Origin: Chitinophaga oryzae
Lineage (GTDB): Bacteria; Bacteroidota; Bacteroidia; Chitinophagales; Chitinophagaceae
Direction of reading: 5' to 3'
Assembly: GCF_012516375.2 (NCBI RefSeq)
Contig: NZ_CP051204.2
Span: 6,634,001-6,698,000 of the forward strand
DNA length: 64,000 nt
The translations under genes were made by a program, and so were the position numbers. Within the stretch, counting starts at the first letter, position 1. Each line of letters starts with the position of its first letter. Of the stretch, positions 52,141-61,752 are shown one piece after another. The notes beneath the pieces are model-generated. The model was not told the DNA's origin, did not search any database, and was given only the letters and a program-made list of their open reading frames with translations.

Positions 52141-53255
52141 CTGGTCTTCCGGTAATTCCAGATGGCCCAGCTGTTGAGTACTACAGCAAATATCACGAGG
52201 TACAGGAACTCTTTTTGTACATCGGCGAAACCGCTGCCTTTGAGTACGATCATACGCACAACTTTCACAAAGTGGGTCACCGGCGTGAGCGCCGCAATGC
52301 CCTGCGCCCAGCGGGGCATACTATCTACCGCGGTAAACAGTCCGCTCATCAGCATAAATATCATCACAAAAAAGAACGCGACAAACATGGCCTGTAACTG
52401 GTTGTCTGTATAGGTAGACACCAGCAGGCCGAAACCCAGCAGCGCCACCAGGTATACGGCGGCAAACAGGTACAGCAGCGCAAAACTGCCTACCGGCCAT
52501 ATACCGTATACCGCCCACTCTACTGCCAGCGCCAGCGTAAACACTACCAGTCCCACCACCCAGAAAGGAATCAGCTTCCCAAGGATGAACTGCCATTTTT
52601 TGATCGGCGTCACGTTAATTTGTTCAATGGTCCCCATCTCTTTTTCCCGCACGATATTCAGGGCAGAAAGAAATCCCGCGATCAGTGTCAGCAACAGTAC
52701 CATCACCGCAGGCACCACATAAAAGCGGTATTCAGCCAAAGGATTGTACCAGTTGGAATAAGTGACACCGATGTTCACGCCTTTACCGGGCGTGTATTTA
52801 CCCTGCTCATTCAGCCGGATATGCTGGTTGTAGTCAGCGATCACATTCAGCAGGTAACTGCCGCCCAGCGCGGCCTTTGTGCCATTGATCGCATCGATGG
52901 ACACTCCCACATGCTGCGCTCCCTCCCGCACGAGGTTACGCTCAAATCCGGGCGGGATCTCCAGCACCACGTCCGCCGCCTCTCTTTCGATATATCCCAG
53001 CGCCTCGGGGAAAGAAGGCGCCGCCGCGATAATCCGGAAGTAACCGGAAGCGCCGACTTTGTTGATCAGCTGCTGCGACATCGTGCTGTGATCATTGTCC
53101 ACCACCGCTATGTTCACACTTTTTACGTCGAAGTTCATGGCCAGCGGCAGGATGATCAGCTGCACGGTAGGCATCACCAGCATCATCGCGAGGATGGTCT
53201 TGTCACGGAAAATCTGCCGGAACTCTTTCTTCAGAATGAAACGCAGTACTTTCAT
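52137..53255 (-). CDS. ABC-2 type permease (YbhR-like)
   Basis: A 372-residue inner-membrane protein with an N-terminal helix, a large periplasmic domain (about 50-170) and five C-terminal helices including the ABC-2 signature LNIVREKEMGTIEQINVTPI. It matches one of the paired permeases (YbhS/YbhR) of the E. coli YbhGFSR exporter. Its start overlaps the preceding permease gene by 4 bp (ATGA), so translation is coupled. Last gene of the operon. Substrate unknown. Confidence 0.92.
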   Translation of the reverse strand: MKVLRFILKKEFRQIFRDKTILAMMLVMPTVQLIILPLAMNFDVKSVNIAVVDNDHSTMSQQLINKVGASGYFRIIAAAPSFPEALGYIEREAADVVLEIPPGFERNLVREGAQHVGVSIDAINGTKAALGGSYLLNVIADYNQHIRLNEQGKYTPGKGVNIGVTYSNWYNPLAEYRFYVVPAVMVLLLTLIAGFLSALNIVREKEMGTIEQINVTPIKKWQFILGKLIPFWVVGLVVFTLALAVEWAVYGIWPVGSFALLYLFAAVYLVALLGFGLLVSTYTDNQLQAMFVAFFFVMIFMLMSGLFTAVDSMPRWAQGIAALTPVTHFVKVVRMIVLKGSGFADVQKEFLYLVIFAVVLNSWAIWNYRKTS

Positions 53256-54358
53256 GACAGGCGGATTTTAAAGTTCTTCAACGCAACAGACAGTGCTACC
53301 ACTGTCATCCCCAGCAATACGACCATCTCCTTCCAGATATAGGAAAAGCCCAGTCCTTTCAGCATGACGGCCTTAATGATCAGGAAGTACCACCGTGACG
53401 GCACTACGTAGGAGATCCACTGGAATATCCAGGGCATATTCTCCAGCGGGAACATAAACCCTGTGAAGATCAGCGTAGGTATCATCATGCCCATCATCGA
53501 CAACAGGAGGGCTGTTTGCTGGGAATTGGTGGCATTGGAAATCATCAACCCGATGGACAAACAAGCGATGATAAACAAGGTGCTGACCAGGAAGAGCAGC
53601 AGGACGCTGCCTTTCACGTCCACATGCAATACGAATACGGCCAGCAACAGTATCAGCGTAAAGTTGGCCAATGACAGCACCAGGTAAGGCACCGCTTTGG
53701 CCAGCAGCACCAGCAGCGGCTTAAAAGGCGATACCAGCAGGATCTCCATGGTGCCCAGTTCCTTTTCGCGGACAACCGCCACCGAAGTAAGCGCCGTACA
53801 CACCAGCATCAGGACCAGCGCCATCACGCCGGGGATGAAATTCAGGGAGCCATTGCCCTCTTCGTTATACAGCATGCGCTGCTCCGGGATGATCCGGTAG
53901 GGCAACTGTGTTCCGGGGCTGATCTCCTGCTGATAGGCTGTCAGGATAGCCGTCAGGTAATTGACCACCGTTTTGGCCATGTTGGGATCGGAGCCATCTG
54001 TCAGGATCTGCACCTGCGCCTGGCCTGCATGCTGAAGGTCATTGCCGAATCCCGCGGGGAAAATCAGCGCACATTTGGCAGTCCCCTTCTTAAACGCGGT
54101 GGTTACCGCATCGTAGTTGACCGTCGATTCGTCCACAATAAAATAGGAAGATGACTTTATTTTGTTGATGACCTGGGTGGAATTAACATCCCGCGCCTGA
54201 TCGATAACGGTAAGGGTTATATTTTTCACTTCACTGGTGAGTGCGAAGCCGAAAAGCACGATCTGTACCACCGGCAGGCCGAACATGATCAGCAGGGTAC
54301 GTTTGTCCCTGAACACATGAAAAAATTCTTTCCTGATGAATACCAACAACTGTTTCAT
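53252..54358 (-). CDS. ABC-2 type permease (YbhS-like)
   Basis: A 368-residue inner-membrane protein with the same plan as its neighbour: one N-terminal helix, a periplasmic domain and five C-terminal helices with TSVAVVREKELGTMEILLVS. With the 52137 gene it would form a heterodimeric permease energised by the two ATPases upstream. It follows the second ATPase gene by 9 bp and overlaps the next permease by 4 bp. Confidence 0.92.
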   Translation of the reverse strand: MKQLLVFIRKEFFHVFRDKRTLLIMFGLPVVQIVLFGFALTSEVKNITLTVIDQARDVNSTQVINKIKSSSYFIVDESTVNYDAVTTAFKKGTAKCALIFPAGFGNDLQHAGQAQVQILTDGSDPNMAKTVVNYLTAILTAYQQEISPGTQLPYRIIPEQRMLYNEEGNGSLNFIPGVMALVLMLVCTALTSVAVVREKELGTMEILLVSPFKPLLVLLAKAVPYLVLSLANFTLILLLAVFVLHVDVKGSVLLLFLVSTLFIIACLSIGLMISNATNSQQTALLLSMMGMMIPTLIFTGFMFPLENMPWIFQWISYVVPSRWYFLIIKAVMLKGLGFSYIWKEMVVLLGMTVVALSVALKNFKIRLS

Positions 54359-54367
54359 ATCATCCTT

Positions 54368-55111
54368 TTAATCGGCCGACCTTTTAGCGCCACGGGCCAG
54401 TTGATAAAATACTTCGTCCATAGAGCCTGCGCCGAACTTCGTCTTCAGATTACCGGGCGTATCCAGCGCCTCCACTTTACCATCAACCATTACGGTGATG
54501 CGGTTGCAGTATTCCGCTTCATCCATGTAGTGGGTGGTGACAAATACCGTGATCCCTGCAGCAGCGGCTTCGTAAATCATATCCCAGAACTGCCGTCGTG
54601 TGATGGGGTCCACGCCACCGGTAGGCTCGTCCAGGAATACGATCTGCGGATCGTGGAAGATAGCGACCGAAAAGGCCAGCTTCTGCTTCCAGCCCAACGG
54701 CAGCGCGCCTACAAGCTTCCTTGCTTCCTGTGCGAGTCCCAGTTTATTGACCAGCCGGTCGCTGCGGTGGCGGATCTCCGCAGGCGATACGCCGTACACG
54801 CCCCCGAAAAATTCGATATTCTCCAGCACCGTAAGATTTTCGTACAGGGAGAACTTCTGGCTCATATAACCGATATTCTTTTTAATGGACTCCTGTTGTT
54901 TGTAGACATCAAAACCGGCCACGGTGGCTTTGCCGGAGCTGGGATAGGATAGTCCGCAGAGAATCCGCATGGCCGTGGTTTTACCGGCGCCGTTAGCGCC
55001 GAGAAAACCAAAGATCTCCCCTTTACTAACGTCAAAGGTTATATGATTAACAGCAACAAAGTCGCCGAATTGTTTTGTCAGTCCATCGCATATGATCACC
55101 TTTTCACTCAT
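54368..55111 (-). CDS. ABC transporter ATPase, C-terminal-YbhF-like
   Basis: A 247-residue ATPase. Walker A is GANGAGKTT, Walker B/D-loop is IVFLDEPTGGVDP, and the H-loop is VTTHYMDEAEY. The signature is LPLGWKQKL instead of LSGGQ, as in the C-terminal half of E. coli YbhF. Its start overlaps the stop of the upstream ATPase gene by 4 bp. With that gene it makes a two-gene version of the fused YbhF. Confidence 0.93.
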   Translation of the reverse strand: MSEKVIICDGLTKQFGDFVAVNHITFDVSKGEIFGFLGANGAGKTTAMRILCGLSYPSSGKATVAGFDVYKQQESIKKNIGYMSQKFSLYENLTVLENIEFFGGVYGVSPAEIRHRSDRLVNKLGLAQEARKLVGALPLGWKQKLAFSVAIFHDPQIVFLDEPTGGVDPITRRQFWDMIYEAAAAGITVFVTTHYMDEAEYCNRITVMVDGKVEALDTPGNLKTKFGAGSMDEVFYQLARGAKRSAD

Positions 55112-56043
55112 GGCTGTGCGTTTTGTTTTTCATTCATGAGACGGATGAAACTATCTTCTATGGTGGGGGAGATGGCTTTCACCGCTATCTGCTCATGTCC
55201 TTTTGCAGCAAGGGATTGCTGCCATGCCTGCAGGTCACGGACCGCGTCGGCGCGGAAAGTGACGTGGACATATTCCCCGAATGCATAGCAGCTGTCTACA
55301 GCAGCGTCTTCCCGCAGGGAAGCCAGCAGCCGGTAGATATTGGCGGCCTTTACAGCATATAGTTTTACCGGGAAGGTGGCGATCACATTGGCCGGCGTAT
55401 CGACAGACATGATTTTACCGTCCTGGATGAGCGCAATGCGCTCGCAGAGCACGGCTTCATCCATATAAGGCGTGGATACCACGATGGTGATGCCCTGTTG
55501 TTTGAGGGAACGCAGCATCTCCCAGAATTCTTTGCGGGACACTGCATCTACGCCGGTAGTAGGCTCGTCGAGGAACAGTACTTCCGGTTTATGTACCAGC
55601 GCGCAGCACAGCGCCAGCTTCTGTTTCATGCCGCCGGACAACTTACCTGCGCGGCGATCGCTGAAAGGCCTGATCTGTTCGTAGATGTCGCGGATAAGGT
55701 CGTAGTTCGCTTCGATGGTAGTGCCAAAGAGCGTGGCAAAGAAATGGAGGTTTTCTGCCACGGTAAGGTCCTGGTACAGGGAAAACCTGCCGGGCATATA
55801 GCCTACGCTGCGGCGGATGGTTTTATAATCTTTTACACAGTCTTTGCCATTGACAGACGCCGTGCCCTTATCCGGCAGCAGCAGCGTGGTGAGGATGCGA
55901 AAGAGGGAGGTTTTGCCCGCGCCGTCCGGGCCAATGAGGCCGAACAGTTCTCCGGCAGCCACTTCCAGCGACACATCGTCTACCGCCAGCACTTTGCCGG
56001 CATCGTACGTTTTGGTTATATGGTCCAGCACCACTGCGTTCAT
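55108..56043 (-). CDS. ABC transporter ATPase, N-terminal-YbhF-like
   Basis: A 311-residue ATPase with Walker A GPDGAGKTS, canonical signature LSGGMKQKL, and Walker B VLFLDEPTTGVDA. The C-terminal extension (about 215-311) matches the regulatory tail of YbhF-type ATPases. It lies 4 bp after the HlyD-type gene and overlaps the next ATPase gene by 4 bp. The split into two genes contrasts with the fused E. coli protein. Confidence 0.93.
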   Translation of the reverse strand: MNAVVLDHITKTYDAGKVLAVDDVSLEVAAGELFGLIGPDGAGKTSLFRILTTLLLPDKGTASVNGKDCVKDYKTIRRSVGYMPGRFSLYQDLTVAENLHFFATLFGTTIEANYDLIRDIYEQIRPFSDRRAGKLSGGMKQKLALCCALVHKPEVLFLDEPTTGVDAVSRKEFWEMLRSLKQQGITIVVSTPYMDEAVLCERIALIQDGKIMSVDTPANVIATFPVKLYAVKAANIYRLLASLREDAAVDSCYAFGEYVHVTFRADAVRDLQAWQQSLAAKGHEQIAVKAISPTIEDSFIRLMNEKQNAQP

Positions 56044-56047
56044 GAGC

Positions 56048-56992
56048 TTATTTTTGCGGGATCAGCATTTCCCCGTACATACCTATTTTCAGATAGCCGT
56101 CGTTTTTCACGCTTACCTTGATCGCATATACGAGATTGGCTCTTTCATTCTTTGTCTGGATGGTCTTGGGCGTGAATTCTGATTTATCGGAGATCCAGGT
56201 GATGGTACCGGGATAAGCTTTGTATTCTTTTTTGCCCTGGTCAATGCGTACCTGTACTTCCTGTCCCAGCCTGATTTTAGGCAGCGTAACGCCGGTAACG
56301 TAAGCTTTCAGGAAGAGGGTATCGATATTGGCGATCTTATACAACGGTTTGCCTGTCGCCGCCATCTCTCCTTTCAGCGCGTAACGGGAGAGCACTACGC
56401 CGGTGATAGGATTCACGATCTGCCCTCTCCGTACCTGCTCAGCAAACTGGGCCATTGATTTTTCCAGTGGCGCCTGTTCGCTGAGGATAGAGCGGTTCTG
56501 TGTGGCGATGTTGGAATTATAAAGGTTGCGTTGCTGCCGGGTAACGTTGAGTTGTTTTTCAAGCTGATCTACCTGCGCGTTCATATCGTCCAGTTGTTTC
56601 TGTGTGGCAGCGTCGCTTTTCACGAGGTTCTCCGTTCTTTTGCGTTCGCGGTACAGCTGTTGCAGCTGCGCTTCCTGCACCATCAGCTGCCGTTCCACCA
56701 GTTGAGCCTGTGGCTGCGGATTATTGGTTTTCTCCCGGAGGGCTTGTATGGAAGCCTGCACCTGTTGCTGTTGCAGCGCGGGGATGGTCACATCAATCTG
56801 TCCCACAATCTGGCCGCCGTTGAGTTTGTCGCCTTCCTTAACCGTGAAGGACAATAGTTCGCCATTCTGTTGTGCGGACACGATCACTTCATCGGCTTCA
56901 AAATTGCCGGAGGCGTCGTATCCCGGTTTGCCGTCCCCGCAGGCACTTGTCATCATCACGGCGGCTGTTATCCAAATGAGATGGTATTTCAT
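56048..56992 (-). CDS. HlyD/YbhG-type membrane fusion lipoprotein
   Basis: A 314-residue adaptor with lipobox-like TSAC at the N-terminus. The first lipoyl half (SFTVKEGDKLNGGQIVGQID), a long coiled-coil hairpin (about 75-180, rich in Gln, Glu and Lys) and a second lipoyl half with the beta-barrel (QIVNPITGVVLSRYALKGEM) are visible. It connects the ABC-2 exporter to the TolC-like channel encoded just upstream. Spacing is 15 bp and 4 bp. Confidence 0.93.
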   Translation of the reverse strand: MKYHLIWITAAVMMTSACGDGKPGYDASGNFEADEVIVSAQQNGELLSFTVKEGDKLNGGQIVGQIDVTIPALQQQQVQASIQALREKTNNPQPQAQLVERQLMVQEAQLQQLYRERKRTENLVKSDAATQKQLDDMNAQVDQLEKQLNVTRQQRNLYNSNIATQNRSILSEQAPLEKSMAQFAEQVRRGQIVNPITGVVLSRYALKGEMAATGKPLYKIANIDTLFLKAYVTGVTLPKIRLGQEVQVRIDQGKKEYKAYPGTITWISDKSEFTPKTIQTKNERANLVYAIKVSVKNDGYLKIGMYGEMLIPQK

Positions 56993-57007
56993 GTTACAAG
57001 AAGTTAA

Positions 57008-58279
57008 TCAGTTCCCGGAAGTGTTTTTATAATTGTATTGCGCCTGTAGCAACTGTATTTCATGCAGGATACGCGTCTGTTTGGCCAGATTTTCCGCGTT
57101 CACCTGCGAGATGTATTCATGAACGGTAATGACGCCGTTGTCCAGTTGCGCTTTGGCGGATTGCAGCACGGCTGTACGCAGGCGGATAGCCTCGTCATCC
57201 TGTTCCATCAGGGCGGCGTATTTATCCACATCCTGTTGTTGCTGCTGCAGGGTGAGCGTAGTGTTCAGCAGGAAGGTTTCCCGGCTTATGTCCACGTTGC
57301 TGCGCTGGATGTCCAGCAGGCGGCGGTTGTTTTTCAGGGAGTAGAGGCTACCGATGGACCAGTTGAGCCGCAACCCTCCCATCCACCAGCTGCCGAAGTC
57401 ATTGCTGACGATGTTCAGCGTGGGCCGGCCGTAGCCGCCTTGCAGGAAAGCGTTCAGTTTGGGGAGATAAGCGGATTTCAGCTGCCGTTCCTGTACATCA
57501 AAAGTTTTCTGCTGATAGTCGTACAGCGTCAGTTCCGGACGATGGATGTCTTCAGCGGGGAGTGCCGTTTCCGGATAGGCCAGTATAGTGCTGTCGCCCA
57601 GCGGCTGATGAATAAAGGTGGACAGCATTTTCAGATAGGCTTTACGGTTAGCCCTGAATTCTGTGGTGACCATGTCCGCATTCAAGATTTCGGCCTGCAG
57701 CTCCGCCACGTTGCTCCTATAGGCGACACCGTTAGCCAGGGCGGCTTTCATTTTATCGGTGGTACTTTGCAGGTTGTCACGCCGCAGGGCGTTCTGGCGC
57801 AGCTGGGCATCCATCAGCAGTACGGCAAAGTACAGCTGGGTCACTCTCTCCCGGACGGCATAGAGGCTCACTTCCAGGCTTTGCTGCTGCACCTTTTCGT
57901 TGGCGCGGCTGGCTTCCTGCCGGAAGCGCGTAACGCCGCCGTCGTAGATTTGCTGGGACACCTCCGCCTGGATGCGGTACTGGTCTTTACTGAGCTGCGG
58001 AGGGTTCAGGCCGGGAATGGGCGGCAGCACTGCTGCGAAGTCGACGACCTCCGACTGGTAAGTGGCCTGCCCGGACACCGTGAGCTGCGGCAGATACAGC
58101 TTACCGGCGTTGGCCACGGTGTAGCGGCTGGTGCGGGCTATCAGATCGTACTGTTTGATCAGCGGATAGTTCTGTCTGGCAAGGGCGTAACAGGTTTCGA
58201 GGGTCAGCGCCTGTTGCTGAGCCTCTGCTGTGAGCCCGGCCAACATCATGATACAACCCAACAGTTTACATACTTTCAT
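57008..58279 (-). CDS. TolC-family outer-membrane channel (YbhGFSR-like operon)
   Basis: A 423-residue outer-membrane efflux protein. Signal peptide to about residue 20 (GLTAEAQQ), then the two helical repeats of the OEP family (CYALARQNYPLIKQYDLIAR, LTLQQQQQDVDKYAALMEQD). It has no lipobox, unlike the RND channel at 1562. It is the second gene of the operon, 69 bp after the TetR regulator. Confidence 0.93.
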   Translation of the reverse strand: MKVCKLLGCIMMLAGLTAEAQQQALTLETCYALARQNYPLIKQYDLIARTSRYTVANAGKLYLPQLTVSGQATYQSEVVDFAAVLPPIPGLNPPQLSKDQYRIQAEVSQQIYDGGVTRFRQEASRANEKVQQQSLEVSLYAVRERVTQLYFAVLLMDAQLRQNALRRDNLQSTTDKMKAALANGVAYRSNVAELQAEILNADMVTTEFRANRKAYLKMLSTFIHQPLGDSTILAYPETALPAEDIHRPELTLYDYQQKTFDVQERQLKSAYLPKLNAFLQGGYGRPTLNIVSNDFGSWWMGGLRLNWSIGSLYSLKNNRRLLDIQRSNVDISRETFLLNTTLTLQQQQQDVDKYAALMEQDDEAIRLRTAVLQSAKAQLDNGVITVHEYISQVNAENLAKQTRILHEIQLLQAQYNYKNTSGN

Positions 58280-58348
58280 GATGCATGATTCGGTTTGAAA
58301 TATTGTTTTAAAAAACTGTTCAATCCATCTGCAAAAAAAGGGGGTTGC

Positions 58349-58960
58349 TTACCCCAACATACCTTTCAGCCACAATGGGATCAGTACCCGCCGTTCATTC
58401 ATCAACTTCACAAACTCTCCGTCCTTTACCAGTTCATTGCGCTCCAGAATTGGCCTGGCCAGGAATGGCATCACTACCAGCCCGATCACGTTCATCATAA
58501 TATGTATCGGATGAACGGATAGCTTACCTTCTTCCTTCATGGCAAACAGCTGCCGGATCAGGTCTGACTGGAACAAGGTGTTCTGCTGGGCAAAGCGGGT
58601 AAACATATCATCTCCGGTAATAATCTCATTGACCAGAAACAGGGGAAAATCCGGGTTCTCCAGCAGCAGGTCAATATAATAATTGACCGCCTTGGTGATC
58701 TTCTCCGGGATGGTCAGTTGCTTATCGTTAAAAAAAGTCGAAATCTCAAACACCAGCTTCTGTACCGCTTCCGCCATCACTACCTCAAATAGTTTCTCCT
58801 TGCTGCGGAAATAATAGTTGACCAGTGACAGGTTAATATCCGCCTCTGCAGCGATATCCCGTACCTTGGTCGCCGCAAATCCATTACGGGTAAATACGAT
58901 CCGCGCTGCTGCCAGTATTCTTTCTTCTGTGCTGGCGTCCTGTTCCTTTTTCACTGCCAT
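58349..58960 (-). CDS. TetR-family regulator (CecR/YbiH-like)
   Basis: The ATG at 58960 (MAVKKEQDASTEERIL) gives 203 residues; an upstream ATG at 59029 would place coding sequence in operator DNA. The N-terminal HTH is TKVRDIAAEADINLSLVNYY. It is the first gene of the ABC-2 operon, the same context as CecR before YbhGFSR in E. coli. It probably represses its own operon by binding the TTGAACAA palindrome upstream. Effector unknown. Confidence 0.92.
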   Translation of the reverse strand: MAVKKEQDASTEERILAAARIVFTRNGFAATKVRDIAAEADINLSLVNYYFRSKEKLFEVVMAEAVQKLVFEISTFFNDKQLTIPEKITKAVNYYIDLLLENPDFPLFLVNEIITGDDMFTRFAQQNTLFQSDLIRQLFAMKEEGKLSVHPIHIMMNVIGLVVMPFLARPILERNELVKDGEFVKLMNERRVLIPLWLKGMLG

Positions 58961-58993
58961 ATGCCTGATTTTAAACCGAAGGTAAAACAATTT

Positions 58994-59029
58994 TTCAAAA
59001 TTGAACAACTTTTTTAAACAATTGTTCAA
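58994..59029. promoter_or_regulatory. Candidate TetR operator: TTGAACAA inverted repeat
   Basis: TTGAACAA (59001-59008) and TTGTTCAA (59022-59029) are inverted with 13 bp between them. A second overlapping palindrome TTCAA-AA-TTGAA spans 58994-59005. The site lies 34-69 bp before the TetR start codon. Confidence 0.55.
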
Positions 59030-59087
59030 ATCACATAAAAAGAGCTGTAAATGAACGATCGGGGCGCAGTTAAGTGTTGAGGACTAA

Positions 59088-59200
59088 GAGCTGAGAGTTG
59101 AGAGCTGAGAGCTGAGAGTTGAGAGCTGAGAGTTGAGAACAAAGTGCTGAGAACAAAGTGCTGAGAACAAAGTGCTGAGAACAAAGTGCTGAGAACAAAG
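59088..59200. repeat. Minisatellite: seven GAGYTGA heptamers then four 14-mers
   Basis: GAG(C/T)TGA is repeated seven times from 59088 to 59136. GAACAAAGTGCTGA then follows in four exact copies (59137-59192) and a partial one (59193-59200). Fourteen is twice seven, so phase is kept. Degenerate heptads (GGTTTAG, GGTTAAG, TACTGAG) continue to about 59255. Confidence 0.9.
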
Positions 59201-59344
59201 GGTTTAGGGTTAAGTACTGAGAAAGGGCTGAGGGTTAAGAATTGAGAGCTGAGATCAAAAGATTAGAGGAGAACAAGAGTCAGGAAACACGCTAAACCAT
59301 ACATTAAGAAATCTAATTCCTAAAAAGCCTGAACAACATTGTTG

Positions 59345-59364
59345 CCCCGGGCGTGAGCCCGGGG
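59345..59364. repeat. GC-rich REP-like hairpin with GUGA loop
   Basis: CCCCGGGC (59345-59352), GTGA, GCCCGGGG (59357-59364): a perfect 8-bp GC stem with a GNRA-type loop on the plus strand. It lies 48 bp beyond the stop of the minus-strand receptor and may terminate or stabilise that transcript. Confidence 0.6.
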
Positions 59365-59411
59365 ACCACATGCCATGATATCAAAATTGCATTATTGGAA
59401 AAATGTAAGCA

Positions 59412-61633
59412 TTAAGTCCGCTTACGTTCCTCTTCGTTACCGGTACCTCTCACCTCCCGTTTACGGGTGGAGTGTCCCAGCTTGTAGCTTACGGAGAGGC
59501 GTATATGCCTGTTCACCTGGAAGTGGGTAAATGTCTGCGGAATATTGTTCACCGTGGAACGTACGATGCTGGCGCTGGAGCGGAAGAGGTCTGCGCCGTT
59601 GAGCGCGATGCTCATGCGGTTTTGCAGGCAGACCGCTTTAAGGCCGAGGTCCATATTGTAATAGGTGTTGGACTTACCGTTATGGTCCACTTCGGGAAAC
59701 TGGCACCAGAAGTTAAGCGCTGCCATCAGGGTTTTATCTTTGTTAAGCGCGATGTTATTGTTGGTAGCCAGGTATACGCTCATGCCGTTGATATCGGGGA
59801 TGTTAGGCAGTGCGCTGCGGGCGTCGGTATGATAACCGCTCACCTGGTTGATGCTTTCCAGCCATGGCAGCGGTTGCAGCGTGGCGCTGGCAGACAGCCC
59901 GTAGCGGTATATCTTCAGGAAGTTCACCGGCGTGGTATAAACGGTATTGTTATCCGGCGTTGCCACCGTAATACGGTTGAAGCCATTGTTGGTGATATTC
60001 AGGAAAGCTGCGGCGGTAAAACGTTGCTGCCAGTGGTGTGACAACTCGAAGTTGCTGTTATATTCCGGCTGGAGGTAAGGATTGCCTTCGAGGTAGCTAT
60101 AGGCTGTGGTCAGCGACTTGTACGGGTTCAGGTCCCAGAATACCGGCCGGTTGATACGTTTCCCGAAGGTAAAAGCCAGGTGGTTGTCGTTATGGTAGTT
60201 CCAGTCGGCGGAGAAAGACGGGAACAGTTTCACGTAGTTATTGTTCATCGTGTTGTCCTGTACATGAGAAACCCCTTTTGTCTGGGTGGCTTCCATACGC
60301 AGGCCGGCATTTAGCTTCCATTTACCGGCCTCTTTAGCGGCGGCAGCATATACTGCCTGTGTGTTTTCCGTATAGTCGTATTCGTTACTAAGACTTTTAT
60401 CGTACTCCATTTCGCCCTGCAGGTTCCTGTAGTAAAACACGTTGCTGTAGTTATTGATAAAGCTCAGTTTTCCGCCGAAGGCGTAATTGGCAAAGGCAGT
60501 AGGCCATTGTAAATCCGCTTTCAGGGTATAAATATTGATCGCCTGTTTGTTGGTATCAAAATATTTGGTGGTACCGTTGGTGATGGCCTCTCCTTTTCCG
60601 TCATAGCGCTGGCTGATGAAATCGGATTTGTCGGTGCGGTAATAATTAAAGTAGTCCGCATCGACGGAGAACTGTTTTCCGCTGGAGTCCAGCTTTGTCA
60701 CCAGGTGCAGGTTCAGCCCCGTGCTCCATGCTACGGGCTGATAGGTGGCGAAAGTGCGCAGCAGTGAATCCAGCATGCTGCTGGTATTGAATACAGGGTT
60801 GTTCACATGGTCGTCGCCAATGTAGGCGGTACGTGCGCCGCTGTAGTTAAATCCGATGGTGGTGCGGTTACTTATCTTGTAGTCTGTACCCAGCACCAGG
60901 TTGAGATTGCGGATCTTATAATTGCCGGTGTCTGTCTGGGACCAGAACCGGTTTGGATATTGCAGGTCGATGCCGAAGCCTTCGAGGAAGCGGCCATGTT
61001 CATAGTTGAGGTTACCGTACAGCGACCATTTGGGGTATTATAGCTGAAGTTCCCTCCGGCGGACATGGTGCCGTAGTTGGAAACACCGTACAGCTTTTTG
61101 AAGCCGTAGTCCGACAGTTTGCCGCCGGCCTGTATTTCCCCGTTGAATCCCTGGTTTCTGTCACGCCGCGTCACGATATTGATCAGACCGGCATTGCCGT
61201 CCGCATCATAAGCGGCGGAGGGGTTGGTGATCACTTCCACGCGGGCTATTTCCCCTGCTGACATAGACTTGAGGTACCGTTGCAGGTCTTCGCCCGCCAG
61301 CGGGATAATCCGCCCGTTGACCATCACCTTTACGGCGCCTTTGCCGGCGATCGCGATCAGGTTGTCCGTCACCCGCAGGCCCGGTACCCGGGCCATCACC
61401 TCCAGTCCATTCGCACCGGCGGCGCCTACGCTGCTGGTCACGTTATAGATCAGCCGGTCTGTTTTCCGCTCCACCAGCGCCTTTTGCTGTATGATGGAGA
61501 TTTCTGACAGCTGCTGCACTTTCGGCGGCGGCAGGGTATCACGCGCAGGCTGCTGTGCATGGGTCAGTAAAGGTGTTACCAGGAAGAGACTAGCTGACAG
61601 TAAAACGGACAATAGGTTGTTGGATCCAGGCAT
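59412..61633 (-). pseudogene. TonB-dependent outer-membrane beta-barrel receptor, frameshifted
   Basis: The two frames together encode about 740 residues. The N-terminal part (from 61633) has a signal peptide and a plug (LIYNVTSSVGAAGANGLEVM, VEVITNPSAAYDADGNAGLI). Near 61032-61035 the frame shifts: the correct continuation, KWSLYGNLNYEHGRF..., is in another frame that runs to 59412 and encodes the barrel. One C (on the coding strand) restored in the four-base run would join them. The usual N-terminal regulatory beta-sandwich is missing. This is the OMP_b-brl_3-like family. Real mutation or assembly error cannot be told apart here. Confidence 0.82.
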
Positions 61634-61752
61634 GGTTTGAAGTACTGGTTATTTAAGAAAGCGGTGGCTAAAGATATAATAAAGATGTAAAATTATATAA
61701 CTTGCTGACTATAACGTGAACTTCAACCAGTCAAGGAATAAGGACAGTCGCC

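Larger units (their letters stand above)
59030..59411. other. 382-bp intergenic region with heptad minisatellite and GC hairpin
   Basis: This gap lies between the TetR gene and a minus-strand receptor gene ending at 59412. No gene was seen. It contains a 7/14-bp minisatellite (59088-59200), more degenerate heptads to about 59255, a GC hairpin (59345-59364) and A/T-rich sequence. Confidence 0.7.

Noticed and set aside
59088..59200. CRISPR array
   Set aside because: The 7- and 14-bp units are contiguous, without unique spacers, and no cas gene is near.
59200..59216. Telomere-like TTTAGGG sequence
   Set aside because: Only one or two units occur as part of degenerate heptads in a minisatellite; there is no sign of a linear replicon end.
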